From Rhodoblastus sp. 17X3 (lineage in GTDB: Bacteria; Pseudomonadota; Alphaproteobacteria; Rhizobiales; Beijerinckiaceae), in NCBI RefSeq assembly GCF_030056575.1, contig NZ_JASHHX010000020.1, forward strand, positions 1 to 64,000: a stretch of DNA of 64,000 nucleotides, written 5' to 3'. The position numbers and the translations under genes are program-made. The notes beneath the pieces are model-generated. The model searched no databases and was not told the DNA's origin. It worked only from the letters and a program-made list of their open reading frames with translations. The number at the start of each line of letters is the position of its first letter. Position 1 is the stretch's first letter. This document shows, in pieces, positions 7,960 through 16,933 of this stretch.

Positions 7960-9135
7960 ATGCTGATCAATTTTTTCGCCGCGCTGCGCGAAGCGCAGAT
8001 TCCGGTCTCTCTGCGCGAATATCTCACCCTGTGCGAGGCGCTCTCCGTCGATCTGGCCGAGAAATCGGTCGAGGAATTCTATTTTCTCGCGCGCGCCTGC
8101 CTGGTGAAGGACGAGCGCAATCTCGACAAGTTCGACCGTGTGTTCGGCCAGACTTTCAAGGGGCTCGAGTCGGGGGCCGATCTGGCCGAAAAGGCCGCGA
8201 TCCCGGAAGAATGGCTCAAGAAGCTGGCGGAGAAATTCCTCACCGACGAGGAGAAGAAACAGATCGAGGCGCTCGGCTGGGACAAGCTGATGGAGACGCT
8301 GAAAAAGCGTCTCGAAGAGCAGAAGGAACGTCATCAGGGCGGCGGCAAATGGATTGGCGCCGCCGGAACCTCGCCCTTCGGCGCCTATGGCTATAATCCG
8401 GAGGGCGTCCGCATCGGCCAGGACGGCAACCGCAATTTCCGTGCGGTCAAGGTCTGGGACAAGCGCGAATTCAAGGATCTCGACGGCGACGAAGAACTGG
8501 GGCCGCGCAATATCAAGATCGCCCTGCGCCGCCTGAGGAAACTCGCCCGCACCGGCGCCGCCGAGGAACTGGACCTCGAAGGTACGATCGGCGCGACAGC
8601 GCGGCAGGGCTTTCTCGACGTGAAATTGCGGCCTGAACGGCGCAACGCCGTCAAGGTGCTGCTGCTGCTCGACATCGGCGGCTCAATGGACTGGCATATT
8701 CAGCAGGTCGAAGGCCTCTTCGCCGCCGCCCGCAGCGAATTCAAGCATCTCGAACATTTTTACTTCCACAACTGCCTTTACGAAGGCGTCTGGAAGAACA
8801 ACCAGCGCCGGCATTCGGAGCGAATGGCGACCTGGGACCTGCTCCACACTTTTCCGCATGATTACAAGCTCATCCTGGTCGGCGACGCCGCGATGAGTCC
8901 CTATGAGATCATGACGGAGGGCGGTTCTGTCGAGCATTATAATGCGGAAGCCGGCAAGGTCTGGCTCGAACGCGCGCTGCAATGCTGGCCTCATGCGGTC
9001 TGGCTCAACCCAACGCCCGAGGAGCATTGGCGTTACACGCAATCCATCGGGATGATCCAGAGGATCATGGAAAACCGCATGTACCCCCTCACCCTGCAAG
9101 GAATTGAGGGCGCGATGAAGGAATTGACGCGTTAG
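7960..9135 (+). CDS. VWA domain protein (CoxE-like)
   Basis: This 391-residue cytoplasmic protein has an N-terminal helical part (LINFFAALREAQIPVSLREY) and a C-terminal von Willebrand A domain with a MIDAS-like loop DIGGSMD at about residue 238. Proteins of this kind (CoxE-like, formerly DUF58-type neighbours) pair with MoxR ATPases in cofactor or enzyme maturation. The MIDAS has Gly in place of the middle Ser of DxSxS, a variant I believe recurs in this family. The ATG at 7960 was chosen because the upstream open frame crosses the terminator region and has no family resemblance. The probable ATPase partner is the MoxR gene at 5460-6305. Confidence 0.85.
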   Translation: MLINFFAALREAQIPVSLREYLTLCEALSVDLAEKSVEEFYFLARACLVKDERNLDKFDRVFGQTFKGLESGADLAEKAAIPEEWLKKLAEKFLTDEEKKQIEALGWDKLMETLKKRLEEQKERHQGGGKWIGAAGTSPFGAYGYNPEGVRIGQDGNRNFRAVKVWDKREFKDLDGDEELGPRNIKIALRRLRKLARTGAAEELDLEGTIGATARQGFLDVKLRPERRNAVKVLLLLDIGGSMDWHIQQVEGLFAAARSEFKHLEHFYFHNCLYEGVWKNNQRRHSERMATWDLLHTFPHDYKLILVGDAAMSPYEIMTEGGSVEHYNAEAGKVWLERALQCWPHAVWLNPTPEEHWRYTQSIGMIQRIMENRMYPLTLQGIEGAMKELTR

Positions 9136-9137
9136 AA

Positions 9138-9158
9138 CGGCGCGGGAAACCCGCGCCG
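9138..9158. other. Stem-loop between convergent VWA and TPR genes
   Basis: CGGCGCGGG and CCCGCGCCG form a perfect 9-bp stem around AAA, three bases after the VWA stop and between two convergent genes. It lacks a T tract but probably marks both 3' ends. Confidence 0.5.
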
Positions 9159-9190
9159 CGACAGATGTTCACTTCAGCGCGTCGTCCCGA

Positions 9191-10657
9191 TCATTTGCCG
9201 TCGGTCGCCGGCGCTGGCTTCGGGGCCGAATCCGATCCGGTTTCCGGTTTGGGCTGGTCGGCCGCGTCCGGCTTGGCTGGCTCCGGGGCTGGCGACGCCG
9301 GCTCGGCCGCAGGCGCATCGGCTTTCGTCGGGGCGGGCTCAGCCGAGGCAGGCGCGGGTGAGGCAGGCGCGGGTGAGGCTTTCGGCGGGGCGCCTCCATC
9401 CAGCCTGATCACGGGAGAGGGCCTGGACGCGGGCGCGGACTCGACCGCCGGCGCGGGCTCCGCAGACGCAGGCGCAGAAGCGGGTTTGGCCGCCGGGGCC
9501 GGGTCCGCTTTCGGCTCGTGCGCCGCGGGCTTGGGAATTTCGACGCCCGCCGCCTTCAACACGGCGGCGGCCTGAATATATTCGATGAAATTCTTCGGGC
9601 AGATCTCAACCGCCTTGCGCAAGAAGGCCAGACCTTCGTCCCTGGCGTTCTTGGCCAGACGCTCGGCGCCGATATAGAATTGCGCCTCGCATTGGTCGCC
9701 GGGCGTTTTCGCCGCCGCGAGCGTGTTCTGGAGGTCGAGAGCGCCGAGGTCATATTGCGCGACGGGCCAGGGCCAGGCGCCCTGCGTGAATTTCGTCGAA
9801 TAGCGCTGCAATTCCGCTTTGCCTTCCGCTCCGCCTTTGGCCAGGAACAGCCAGAGACCCGGATAGGCGTTCTTGGGGTCGATCTTCAAGGCCAGTTTGA
9901 ACTCCTCGATCGCCCTGGCCTTGTCGCCCTTGACCTCAAAAGCGACGCCGCGATTGAAATGGGCGAAGGCGTTGTTCGGCGAGAGTTCGATAGCGCGGCC
10001 GTAATCCGCGAGCGCCGCGTCATATTGCCCCTTGGCGAGATAAGCGCCGCCGCGTTCGATTAAGGACGCGGCGCCATTGCCGCTCAGTTTGATCGCCTTG
10101 TCATAATCCGCCAGCGCCTTGTCTGCCTCGCCTCTTGCCAGCAGGACATTGCCGCGATCGGAAAAGAGCGCTGCGTTGTTCCCGCCGAATTCGACCGCCT
10201 TGTCATAATCGGCCAGAGCGCGGTCGCCGTCTCCCTTGTCCTGATGGATCATGCCGCGGGCCTGGAACGCGACGGCGTTTTTGCCGTCCAACTCGATCGC
10301 CTTGTCGCAATCTGCCAGCGCCTTGTCTTGCTCGCCGAGCTTTTTCAGCGCGAAACAGCGATTGGAATAGGCCCAGGCGATTTCCTGTCCCTTCCATTTT
10401 CCCGAATCAATCAGCTTGCCGCAGGCCTGGACCCGCGCCTTGGCGGCGACCCTGCCGTCGGAATTGGCGCAGGCGTCCGCTTCCGGCGACTTCGGCGCCG
10501 TCTTGAACGACGGCGTCACGCGCGGAGTCATGAACTGATTGAGGGGATCCGACTGAAAATCAGGGGCGCCGCCCTCCGGAGTCGCGCTTTGCGCGAATGC
10601 TGGCCCGGCAAGGGCCAGAGCGCCGGCCACGGCCAGAAGCCAATCGGCAAGTTTCAT
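9191..10657 (-). CDS. Secreted TPR-repeat protein with Ala/Pro-rich tail
   Basis: The protein has 488 residues. A signal peptide (MKLADWLLAVAGALALAGPA, cleavage near AFAQ) directs it to the periplasm. Residues about 90-265 contain at least five tandem tetratricopeptide repeats of the form A-DYDKAIEL-N-A---RG-----G, a protein-interaction scaffold. Residues about 365-488 are a low-complexity Ala/Pro/Glu/Lys tail that may cross or contact the peptidoglycan. Three Cys pairs in the N-terminal half could form disulphides. It is a single gene, convergent with the VWA gene. The partner is unknown. Confidence 0.8.
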   Translation of the reverse strand: MKLADWLLAVAGALALAGPAFAQSATPEGGAPDFQSDPLNQFMTPRVTPSFKTAPKSPEADACANSDGRVAAKARVQACGKLIDSGKWKGQEIAWAYSNRCFALKKLGEQDKALADCDKAIELDGKNAVAFQARGMIHQDKGDGDRALADYDKAVEFGGNNAALFSDRGNVLLARGEADKALADYDKAIKLSGNGAASLIERGGAYLAKGQYDAALADYGRAIELSPNNAFAHFNRGVAFEVKGDKARAIEEFKLALKIDPKNAYPGLWLFLAKGGAEGKAELQRYSTKFTQGAWPWPVAQYDLGALDLQNTLAAAKTPGDQCEAQFYIGAERLAKNARDEGLAFLRKAVEICPKNFIEYIQAAAVLKAAGVEIPKPAAHEPKADPAPAAKPASAPASAEPAPAVESAPASRPSPVIRLDGGAPPKASPAPASPAPASAEPAPTKADAPAAEPASPAPEPAKPDAADQPKPETGSDSAPKPAPATDGK

Positions 10658-10867
10658 TTTTTTCTCCCGCAGAGTCTGGCGCGACGCCGATTCGAGGCCT
10701 TCCCGCGCAGAAGCGTTAGCTTATAGCCCACCAACGAAAAAGCCGAAAATGCATCGCCAAAACGTGAGCGGTCCCGCTCCCTTGGAACGATCCGCCCTCA
10801 AACCCGGCGCCGGCGGGCGCGTGGACACCATTTCCAGTCTGTCAAAAAGCCGTGCTAACTTGGCCTT

Positions 10868-11365
10868 ATGCGCCGCCTCATCCTCTTCCGCCATTCCGAA
10901 GCCGTCCATTCCTCCAGATACCGCGACCATGAAAGGCCGCTGACCGATGCTGGCCGCAAGGACGCCGCGCATGCAGGCGCGCGTCTGGCGGAGTTGAACC
11001 TGCCAGTCGATCTTGTCCTGCTCTCGGACTCACAGCGGACGCGCGAAACCTGGGAAATCGCCGGGCCGCATCTGGCGAACGCGCCCGGGAGTCGGCTCGA
11101 AAAGAGCCTCTATGAAGCCGAGCGCCACCATCTGATGGATCTGGCGCGCGCGCAGCCGGACTCGGTCAAATGCTTAATCCTTGTCGGGCATAATCCCTCC
11201 ATCGCGGAATTTGCGGCGCATTTCGCCGGAAGCGGCGAACGCGAGGCGCTCAAGCGTCTCGGCAAGGGCTTCCCGCCCGGCGGGATCGCCATTTTCGATA
11301 TCGAGGATGCGGAATGGCGGAAATTGCGCTGGGGCGACGGAACCCTGACCCATTTCCTCGCCTGA
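10868..11365 (+). CDS. SixA-type histidine phosphatase
   Basis: At 165 residues this is a short member of the histidine phosphatase (phosphoglycerate mutase-like) superfamily. The catalytic His motif is LFRHSEA at residues 6-12 (RHS instead of the commoner RHG). The second His is in LVGHNPSI. The length and the RPLTDAGRKDA segment match the SixA branch, which removes phosphate from phospho-histidine domains or small molecules. No operon partner is evident. The true substrate cannot be told from sequence. Confidence 0.85.
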   Translation: MRRLILFRHSEAVHSSRYRDHERPLTDAGRKDAAHAGARLAELNLPVDLVLLSDSQRTRETWEIAGPHLANAPGSRLEKSLYEAERHHLMDLARAQPDSVKCLILVGHNPSIAEFAAHFAGSGEREALKRLGKGFPPGGIAIFDIEDAEWRKLRWGDGTLTHFLA

Positions 11366-11623
11366 GGGCGCAGCAAACCTCAATCTCACCGTAAACTTTT
11401 TGTAAATTATGTTTTTAAAACATTTATTTACCACGTTTTTTTCAGTATTTGCGCGAGCGACGTAGCGCGAAACTTGCGCTAGATCGCACAATCCATTGTT
11501 TTACAATAATTTTTTTACTTCACGCATCGCTGCGCCAAGAAATCGACGCGCGCCGGCTACCGCTCGGCCCATTCGTGATTAAATGATCGGCAAGGGTTCA
11601 GCTCGAATCCGCCGGAGCCCGCC

Positions 11624-13126
11624 TTGTCCGCCCTGACCGATTTTTTCAGCGAGGCGCGCAACAGCGCCGCCAGTCTTGCTGATGTCTTTTCCCGCGGCCG
11701 CGGGATGCGGCTGGGCGTCACCGGCCTGTCACGCGCCGGCAAGACCGTCTTCATCACCGCCCTCGCCCAGCAACTCACCACTCTGGCGCACGCCGCCGCC
11801 GAAGGCCGCAAGAATCCGCTCCCCGTGTTCCGCCTCGCCGCCGAGGGCCGCCTGTTTTCCGGACGGCTGGAGCCGCAGCCCGACGACCATATCGCCCGCT
11901 TCGCCTTCGAGGACCATGTCGCCGCGCTGACCGGCTCAGACCCTTCGGGCGCCGACCGGCACTGGCCGCAATCGACCCGCCAGATCTCGGAACTGCGGCT
12001 GACGCTGGATTTCGAGCGCCGCGAAGGCTTTCGGCCTGGCCCGTCGCAATTCACCATCGATATTGTCGATTATCCGGGCGAATGGCTGCTCGATTTGCCG
12101 CTGCTGGAGAAATCCTATCGCGAATGGTCGCACGAGACGTTCGAGACCAGCGCGGCCGCCGCGCGCGCGCCGCTCGCCGCCGAATGGCGCGGCTTTTCCG
12201 CCGGTCTCGACCCGGCCGGACCTGAGGACGAGCTTCTCGCGCGGCGGGCGACGGAATTATTCACGGCCTATCTGCGGGCCGCGCGCTCCGACGCCTATGC
12301 CTTGTCCACCCTGCCGCCGGGGCGCTTCCTGATGCCGGGCGACCTCGAAGGCTCGCCCGCGCTCACCTTCGCGCCGCTGCCGCTGGCCGAGGGGGCGGAA
12401 ATCGCCTCGGGCACGCTGGCGGCGATGATGGACCGGCGCTACGAGGCCTATAAAAGCCATGTCGTGAAGCCGTTCTTCCGCGATCATTTCTCGCGACTGG
12501 ACCGCCAGATCGTACTGGTGGACGCCCTCGCAGCGCTCAATTCCGGGCCAGCCGCCCTGCGCGACCTGCAACATGCGCTTAACGACGTGCTCGCCGCCTT
12601 TCGCGTGGGGCGCGGCAATGCGCTGACGCGGCTGCTCCGCCCGAAGATCGACAAGATTCTCGTCGCCGCGACCAAGGCCGATCATCTGCACCACCTCAGC
12701 CACGACCGGCTGGAGGCCATTTTGCGGCAATTGACAGCGCGCGCCATTTCCCGCTCGGAATTTTCCGGCGCGAAAGTGGACGTCATCGCGCTGGCCGCCG
12801 TCCGGGCGACCCGGGAGGCCGCCGTGCGGCGGGGGCGCGAGACCATCGACGCCATCGTCGGCGTGCCGCTCGCCGGGGAAACGCTCGACGGCCAGACGTT
12901 CGACGGCGTCGCCGAGGCGGCGATCTTTCCCGGCCAATTGCCCGTCGATCCGCGCGAGGCTTTTCGCGGCGACGCCCTGGCGCTGGCGGAGGGCGACGCG
13001 GATTACCGCTTCCTGCGCTTCCGTCCGCCCGTTCCCTCCTTCAACCCCGATGGCGCCCCCCTGCCCGCGCCCCATATCAGGCTGGATCGCGCCTGCCAGT
13101 TCCTGTTTGGAGACCGGCTGTCATGA
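11624..13126 (+). CDS. ycjX: YcjX-family P-loop protein (DUF463)
   Basis: The protein has 500 residues. A P-loop GLSRAGKT at about 34-41 and a switch-like VDYPGEWLLDLPLL identify the YcjX family of predicted GTP/ATP-binding proteins. The start is taken as TTG at 11624 (MSALTDFFSEA), because this gives the usual short helical lead before the P-loop and no ATG lies suitably close. It overlaps ycjF by 4 bp (ATGA), so the two are translationally coupled. In enterobacteria ycjX-ycjF are part of the phage-shock/stress regulon. Here psp genes are not visible and the function is unproven. Confidence 0.88.
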   Translation: MSALTDFFSEARNSAASLADVFSRGRGMRLGVTGLSRAGKTVFITALAQQLTTLAHAAAEGRKNPLPVFRLAAEGRLFSGRLEPQPDDHIARFAFEDHVAALTGSDPSGADRHWPQSTRQISELRLTLDFERREGFRPGPSQFTIDIVDYPGEWLLDLPLLEKSYREWSHETFETSAAAARAPLAAEWRGFSAGLDPAGPEDELLARRATELFTAYLRAARSDAYALSTLPPGRFLMPGDLEGSPALTFAPLPLAEGAEIASGTLAAMMDRRYEAYKSHVVKPFFRDHFSRLDRQIVLVDALAALNSGPAALRDLQHALNDVLAAFRVGRGNALTRLLRPKIDKILVAATKADHLHHLSHDRLEAILRQLTARAISRSEFSGAKVDVIALAAVRATREAAVRRGRETIDAIVGVPLAGETLDGQTFDGVAEAAIFPGQLPVDPREAFRGDALALAEGDADYRFLRFRPPVPSFNPDGAPLPAPHIRLDRACQFLFGDRLS

Positions 13127-14184
13127 GTGACCGGCCCAAATCACGCCCCCGCGCCTTCCGCCTCGACGAGCTTGCCCCCGGCCAGAAGCGCGATTTCCTG
13201 CTGGAAGAGCGGCCCGACGCCTTCGAGGCCGAAGCGGCGCTGCTGGTCGGCGACGCCGCCGAACAGGCCGCGGAAGAGGCCCAGGCGCGCGGCTTCCTGC
13301 GCCGCACGGCCTTCAGCTGGGGCGGGCTGCTGCTCTCCTCGCTCGGCGGTCTCGCCGCCTTTTCCTTCGGGCTCTGGCTAGACCAGCTGGTCGAATCCCT
13401 GTTCGCGCGGTCCGCGGCGCTCGGCGCGCTCGGCCTCGGCCTTGCAGGCCTTGCCATTCTGGCCATTTTGGCGCTGATCAGCCGCGAAATGCTGGCCATC
13501 TTCCGCCAGCGCAAGATCGCGCTGCTGCACAAGGCGCTGGCGCTGGCGCATGAGACCGACGACCGCGAACTGGCGCGGGAAAAAATCGGCGAGCTCGCCG
13601 CCCTCTACGAAGGCCGGCCGGAAACGTCAGGCGCCCGCCTGCATCTCGGCGAGCTGCGCAAGGACATTGTGGACGGCCGCGATCTGATCGACATCGCCGA
13701 ACGGCGATTAATGCCCGCGCTCGATTCCGCCGCGCAGCAAGAGATCGCCTCGACCGCCAAGCGCGTGTCGCTGGTCGCCGCGATCAGCCCGCGCGCCGCG
13801 ATCGACATGATTTTCGTCGCCGCCATGGCGCTGCGCCTGATCCGGCGCATCTCCGAAATCTATGGCGGACGCCCCGGAATGCTGGGGGCGTGGCGGCTGG
13901 CGCGCGCCGTGGGCGCCCATCTCGCCATCACCGGCGGCATGGCGCTCGGGGACGGGCTGGCCCAGCAGATCATAGGACACGGTCTCGCGGCGAAAATCTC
14001 GGCGCGTCTCGGCGAGGGCGTCCTGAACGGCACCCTGACGGCGCGCATCGGCCTCTCGGCCATGTCGGTCTGCCGCCCCATGCCCTTCCTGTCGGAAAAA
14101 CAGCCGGGCCTGCGCGACGTCGCGCCCTTCCTGTTCAGCGATTCGGGAAAAAGCGGCTCAGCCGCTCCCGAACGTCAGCCCTGA
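13123..14184 (+). CDS. YcjF/TIGR01620-family membrane protein
   Basis: This 353-residue inner-membrane protein has an N-terminal cytoplasmic segment, two hydrophobic helices (LLLSSLGGLAAFSFGLWL at about 65-82 and a second at about 102-122), and a C-terminal DUF697-like region (DMIFVAAMALRLIRRISEIYGG). It overlaps ycjX by 4 bp and presumably forms a functional unit with it at the membrane. Its 3' end overlaps the convergent ferredoxin gene by 10 bp. Its exact role is unknown. It is conserved in alphaproteobacteria as the partner of YcjX. Confidence 0.83.
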   Translation: MSDRPKSRPRAFRLDELAPGQKRDFLLEERPDAFEAEAALLVGDAAEQAAEEAQARGFLRRTAFSWGGLLLSSLGGLAAFSFGLWLDQLVESLFARSAALGALGLGLAGLAILAILALISREMLAIFRQRKIALLHKALALAHETDDRELAREKIGELAALYEGRPETSGARLHLGELRKDIVDGRDLIDIAERRLMPALDSAAQQEIASTAKRVSLVAAISPRAAIDMIFVAAMALRLIRRISEIYGGRPGMLGAWRLARAVGAHLAITGGMALGDGLAQQIIGHGLAAKISARLGEGVLNGTLTARIGLSAMSVCRPMPFLSEKQPGLRDVAPFLFSDSGKSGSAAPERQP

Positions 14185-14495
14185 CGGTCGGGCGTCTCGA
14201 CGACGAGGCCATCGAGCGCCTCGGTGATCGTGATCTGGCAGGACAGGCGCGAATTGGGGCGCGGGTCCACCGCGAAATCCAGCATATCGGTTTCCATCGG
14301 GCTGGCCGCCGGCAATTTGTCGAACCATTCCGGCGCGACATAGACGTGGCAGGTGGCGCAGGCGCAGGCCCCGCCACATTCGCCGAGGATTTCATCAATG
14401 CCGATCTTGACGGCCGTTTCCATCACCGTCATGCCCGGTTCCGCTTCAGCCTCGCGCCTCTCGCCGGTGGAGCTGACATAGACGACCTTGACCAT
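14175..14495 (-). CDS. [2Fe-2S] ferredoxin, adrenodoxin type
   Basis: A 106-residue ferredoxin with the adrenodoxin-type cluster ligands C40-x5-C46-x2-C49 (in GECGGACACATCHVY) and C86 (RLSCQIT). Such proteins pass single electrons to P450s, to Fe-S or heme biosynthesis, or to oxygenases. The position alone, with no isc/hsc genes around, does not tell which. The length and lack of extra domains are typical. It starts at an ATG at 14495. Confidence 0.9.
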   Translation of the reverse strand: MVKVVYVSSTGERREAEAEPGMTVMETAVKIGIDEILGECGGACACATCHVYVAPEWFDKLPAASPMETDMLDFAVDPRPNSRLSCQITITEALDGLVVETPDRQG

Positions 14496-14641
14496 AGAAC
14501 AATTCCCGAATCTGGCGCTCCCGCGCCGCGTGCTGCGCCCTTCTAATCAGGATTGCCCTGTTTTGCCACCTTTGAGGGCGACAAAAATCGCGGCCTCCGG
14601 CCATCAATTCGCCGGTTTTACGCGCGTCTTGCGCCGATGGA

Positions 14642-14950
14642 TCAGTCGAACTCGCCCGAGCTCGGCGGGTTGAGGGTCAAAAAGGCCGCGCCCACGGTCT
14701 CGGGGGCGTAGCCGCTGGCCGCCGCAAAATCCAGCAGGCTTCTCTCGTCGCCGGCGAGAAAGGTCAGGACGCCGGCCAGAAAGCCGGGCTGGCTTGCCGC
14801 CGCGCGCAAATGGCCGAGGTCGAGCCCGGACAGCGCGAGAAAGCGCGACAGGCGCTCGGGGTCGCCGGCGATATGGCTCAGCCCGGCGATCGCGATCTTT
14901 TCCGCGTCGTCGCGGTCGATTTTTCGGGGGACAGGAGGACGCAAAACCAA
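14642..14950 (-). CDS. DUF3572 family protein
   Basis: A predicted 102-residue, mostly helical cytoplasmic protein with the DUF3572 pattern (DAEKIAIAGLSHIAGDPERLSRFLALSGLD and FLAGVLTFLAGDERSLLDFA, both short Leu/Ala helices). The family is small, of unknown function, and found mainly in alphaproteobacteria, often next to divK, as here where divK starts 125 bp away on the other strand. No ATG is available near the conserved start. TTG at 14950 or 14944 is assumed, so the N-terminus is uncertain. Confidence 0.7.
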   Translation of the reverse strand: MVLRPPVPRKIDRDDAEKIAIAGLSHIAGDPERLSRFLALSGLDLGHLRAAASQPGFLAGVLTFLAGDERSLLDFAAASGYAPETVGAAFLTLNPPSSGEFD

Positions 14951-15075
14951 ACGGGACCTTCCATTCGTTCAATACCCTCAATACGTTCGGCGCAAATTTT
15001 CCATTCGTCAATTTATGTCGCTTAAACATGTAAGAATCGGCCGTGAAAATCGCGTCCGAGGCCTGGCGGGGTGAA

Positions 15076-15447
15076 ATGAAAAAAACGGTCCTCATCGTCG
15101 AAGACAATGAGCTGAACATGAAGCTCTTCAACGACCTGTTGGAGGCGCATGGCTATACGACGGTGCAGACCAAGAGCGGCGTCGAGGCGGTCGGCCTCGC
15201 GCGCAGCCATCGTCCGAACCTCATCCTGATGGACATCCAGCTGCCGGAGGTCTCGGGCCTCCAGGTGACGCAATGGCTGAAGGACGACCCCGAGCTGGCC
15301 CATATCCCGGTGGTCGCGATCACCGCCTTCGCCATGAAGGGCGACGAGGAAAAGATCCGGCAGGGCGGCTGCGAGGCCTATTTGTCGAAACCGATCTCAG
15401 TCGTGAAATTTTTGGAAACGGTTCGCAACTATATTCGCGATAATTGA
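15076..15447 (+). CDS. divK: Response regulator DivK
   Basis: A single-domain receiver of 123 residues with the phospho-acceptor D53 in [13 protein letters not shown] and the conserved K in LSKPISV. It has no output domain. In Caulobacter and rhizobia, DivK-P acts on the kinases DivJ/PleC and DivL-CckA to set cell polarity and CtrA activity. A longer frame from GTG 15043 exists, but the ATG at 15076 ([14 protein letters not shown]) gives the standard DivK N-terminus. pleD follows 38 bp later, the usual divK-pleD operon. Confidence 0.93.
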   Translation: MKKTVLIVEDNELNMKLFNDLLEAHGYTTVQTKSGVEAVGLARSHRPNLILMDIQLPEVSGLQVTQWLKDDPELAHIPVVAITAFAMKGDEEKIRQGGCEAYLSKPISVVKFLETVRNYIRDN

Positions 15448-15485
15448 CCGCGGCGCTTGACGAAGCGCAGTGAAAGGACCGGCCC

Positions 15486-16853
15486 ATGACGGCCCGCGTA
15501 TTGGTGGTTGACGATCTCCTGCCCAATCTCAAGCTGCTGGAAGCGCGGCTGACAGCGGAATATTTCGACGTCGTCACCGCCACCAACGGGCCTGACGCGC
15601 TGAAGATCTGTGAGCGCGGCGAATGCGACATCGTTTTGCTCGACGTGATGATGCCAGGCATGGACGGCTTTGAAGTCTGCCGCAAGCTCAAGGCCAATCC
15701 CGCGACACTGCATTTGCCGGTCGTGATGGTCACGGCGCTCGACCAGACGGCGGACCGCGTGCGCGGCCTCGAAGCCGGCGCCGACGACTTCCTGACCAAG
15801 CCGATCGACGAAATCGCCCTGATCGCCCGCGTCCGCTCGCTGTCGCGGCTGAAATTCGTGGTCGATGAATTGCGCACCCGCGCGGCGACCTCGGCCAATC
15901 TCGGCGTCACCGACGCCACGCGCCACACGCTCGACGACGGTCTGGGCGGGCGCATCCTGCTGGTCGACGACCGCACCAATTCCGCGCAGCGGATCTGCGC
16001 CGCCCTGCGCGGCCCCTATGAGGTCGACGTCAATATTGACGCGCATGAATCGCTGTTCCGCGCGACCGAACAGGATTACCAGGTCGTGATCGTCAGCCTC
16101 GGCCTCGCCCGGTTCGACGGCCTGCGCCTGTGCAGCCAGTTGCGCTCGGTCGACCGCACCCGCCACACGCCGCTGCTGATTCTGGCCGATCTCGAAGACC
16201 GCCAGCGCATCCTGCGCGGCCTCGATCTCGGCGTGAACGATTATCTCATCCGTCCGGTCGACAAGAACGAAATCCTCGCCCGCGTGCGGACCCAGGTGCG
16301 CCACAAGCGCTATGCCGACAGCCTGCGCTCCAGCCTGCAGGCGGTGATGGAGCTGGCGGTGGTCGATCCCCTCACCGGGCTCAACAACCGCCGCTATCTC
16401 GAATCCCATCTCGCCGCGCTGCTGGATCAGGCCGCCCTGCGTGGGCGTTCCGTTTCGGTGATGATCCTCGACATCGATCATTTCAAGCACGTCAATGACG
16501 GTCACGGCCACGACGTCGGCGACCAGGTGCTGAAGGGCTTCGCCGCGCGGGTAAAACGCTCGGTGCGCGGCTCCGACCTGATGTGCCGGCTCGGCGGCGA
16601 GGAATTCGTGGTCGTGATGCCCGACACCAATCTGGCGACGGCGGAGCTGGTGGCCGAGCGTATTCGCTCGTCGGTCGCTGGAACGCCCTTCCCGCTCGAA
16701 GGCAGCGCGCAGTCGATTCCGATCACCGTCTCGATCGGGCTCGCCGAATCGCCGGGCGTGGAAATCCCCGCCGCCTTCCTCAAGCGGGCGGATCAGGCGC
16801 TCTATCTCTCGAAGAACAGCGGCCGCAACCGCGTCACCGCGGCGGCGGCGTAA
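15486..16853 (+). CDS. pleD: Diguanylate cyclase PleD
   Basis: A 455-residue response regulator with two receiver domains (the first with acceptor Asp at D53 in LLDVMMPGMDG, the second a degenerate adaptor at about 155-275) and a C-terminal GGDEF domain. The active-site motif is GGEEF at 370-374. An RxxD product-inhibition site (RGSD) sits five residues upstream, so feedback control by c-di-GMP is expected. PleD makes c-di-GMP at the differentiating pole to switch from motility to attachment. It lies directly downstream of divK. Confidence 0.95.
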   Translation: MTARVLVVDDLLPNLKLLEARLTAEYFDVVTATNGPDALKICERGECDIVLLDVMMPGMDGFEVCRKLKANPATLHLPVVMVTALDQTADRVRGLEAGADDFLTKPIDEIALIARVRSLSRLKFVVDELRTRAATSANLGVTDATRHTLDDGLGGRILLVDDRTNSAQRICAALRGPYEVDVNIDAHESLFRATEQDYQVVIVSLGLARFDGLRLCSQLRSVDRTRHTPLLILADLEDRQRILRGLDLGVNDYLIRPVDKNEILARVRTQVRHKRYADSLRSSLQAVMELAVVDPLTGLNNRRYLESHLAALLDQAALRGRSVSVMILDIDHFKHVNDGHGHDVGDQVLKGFAARVKRSVRGSDLMCRLGGEEFVVVMPDTNLATAELVAERIRSSVAGTPFPLEGSAQSIPITVSIGLAESPGVEIPAAFLKRADQALYLSKNSGRNRVTAAAA

Positions 16854-16933
16854 GAACGGCTTTCCGGGAAAAAGACGCGACGAACCGGATGACGCTGGAT
16901 TGCGCGGCCAATCCGCGCGATGATCGCGCCGCA

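Noticed and set aside
11590-11623. tRNA-like GGTTCAGCTCGAATCC segment
   Set aside because: Lacks the rest of a cloverleaf (no acceptor stem or anticodon arm around it).
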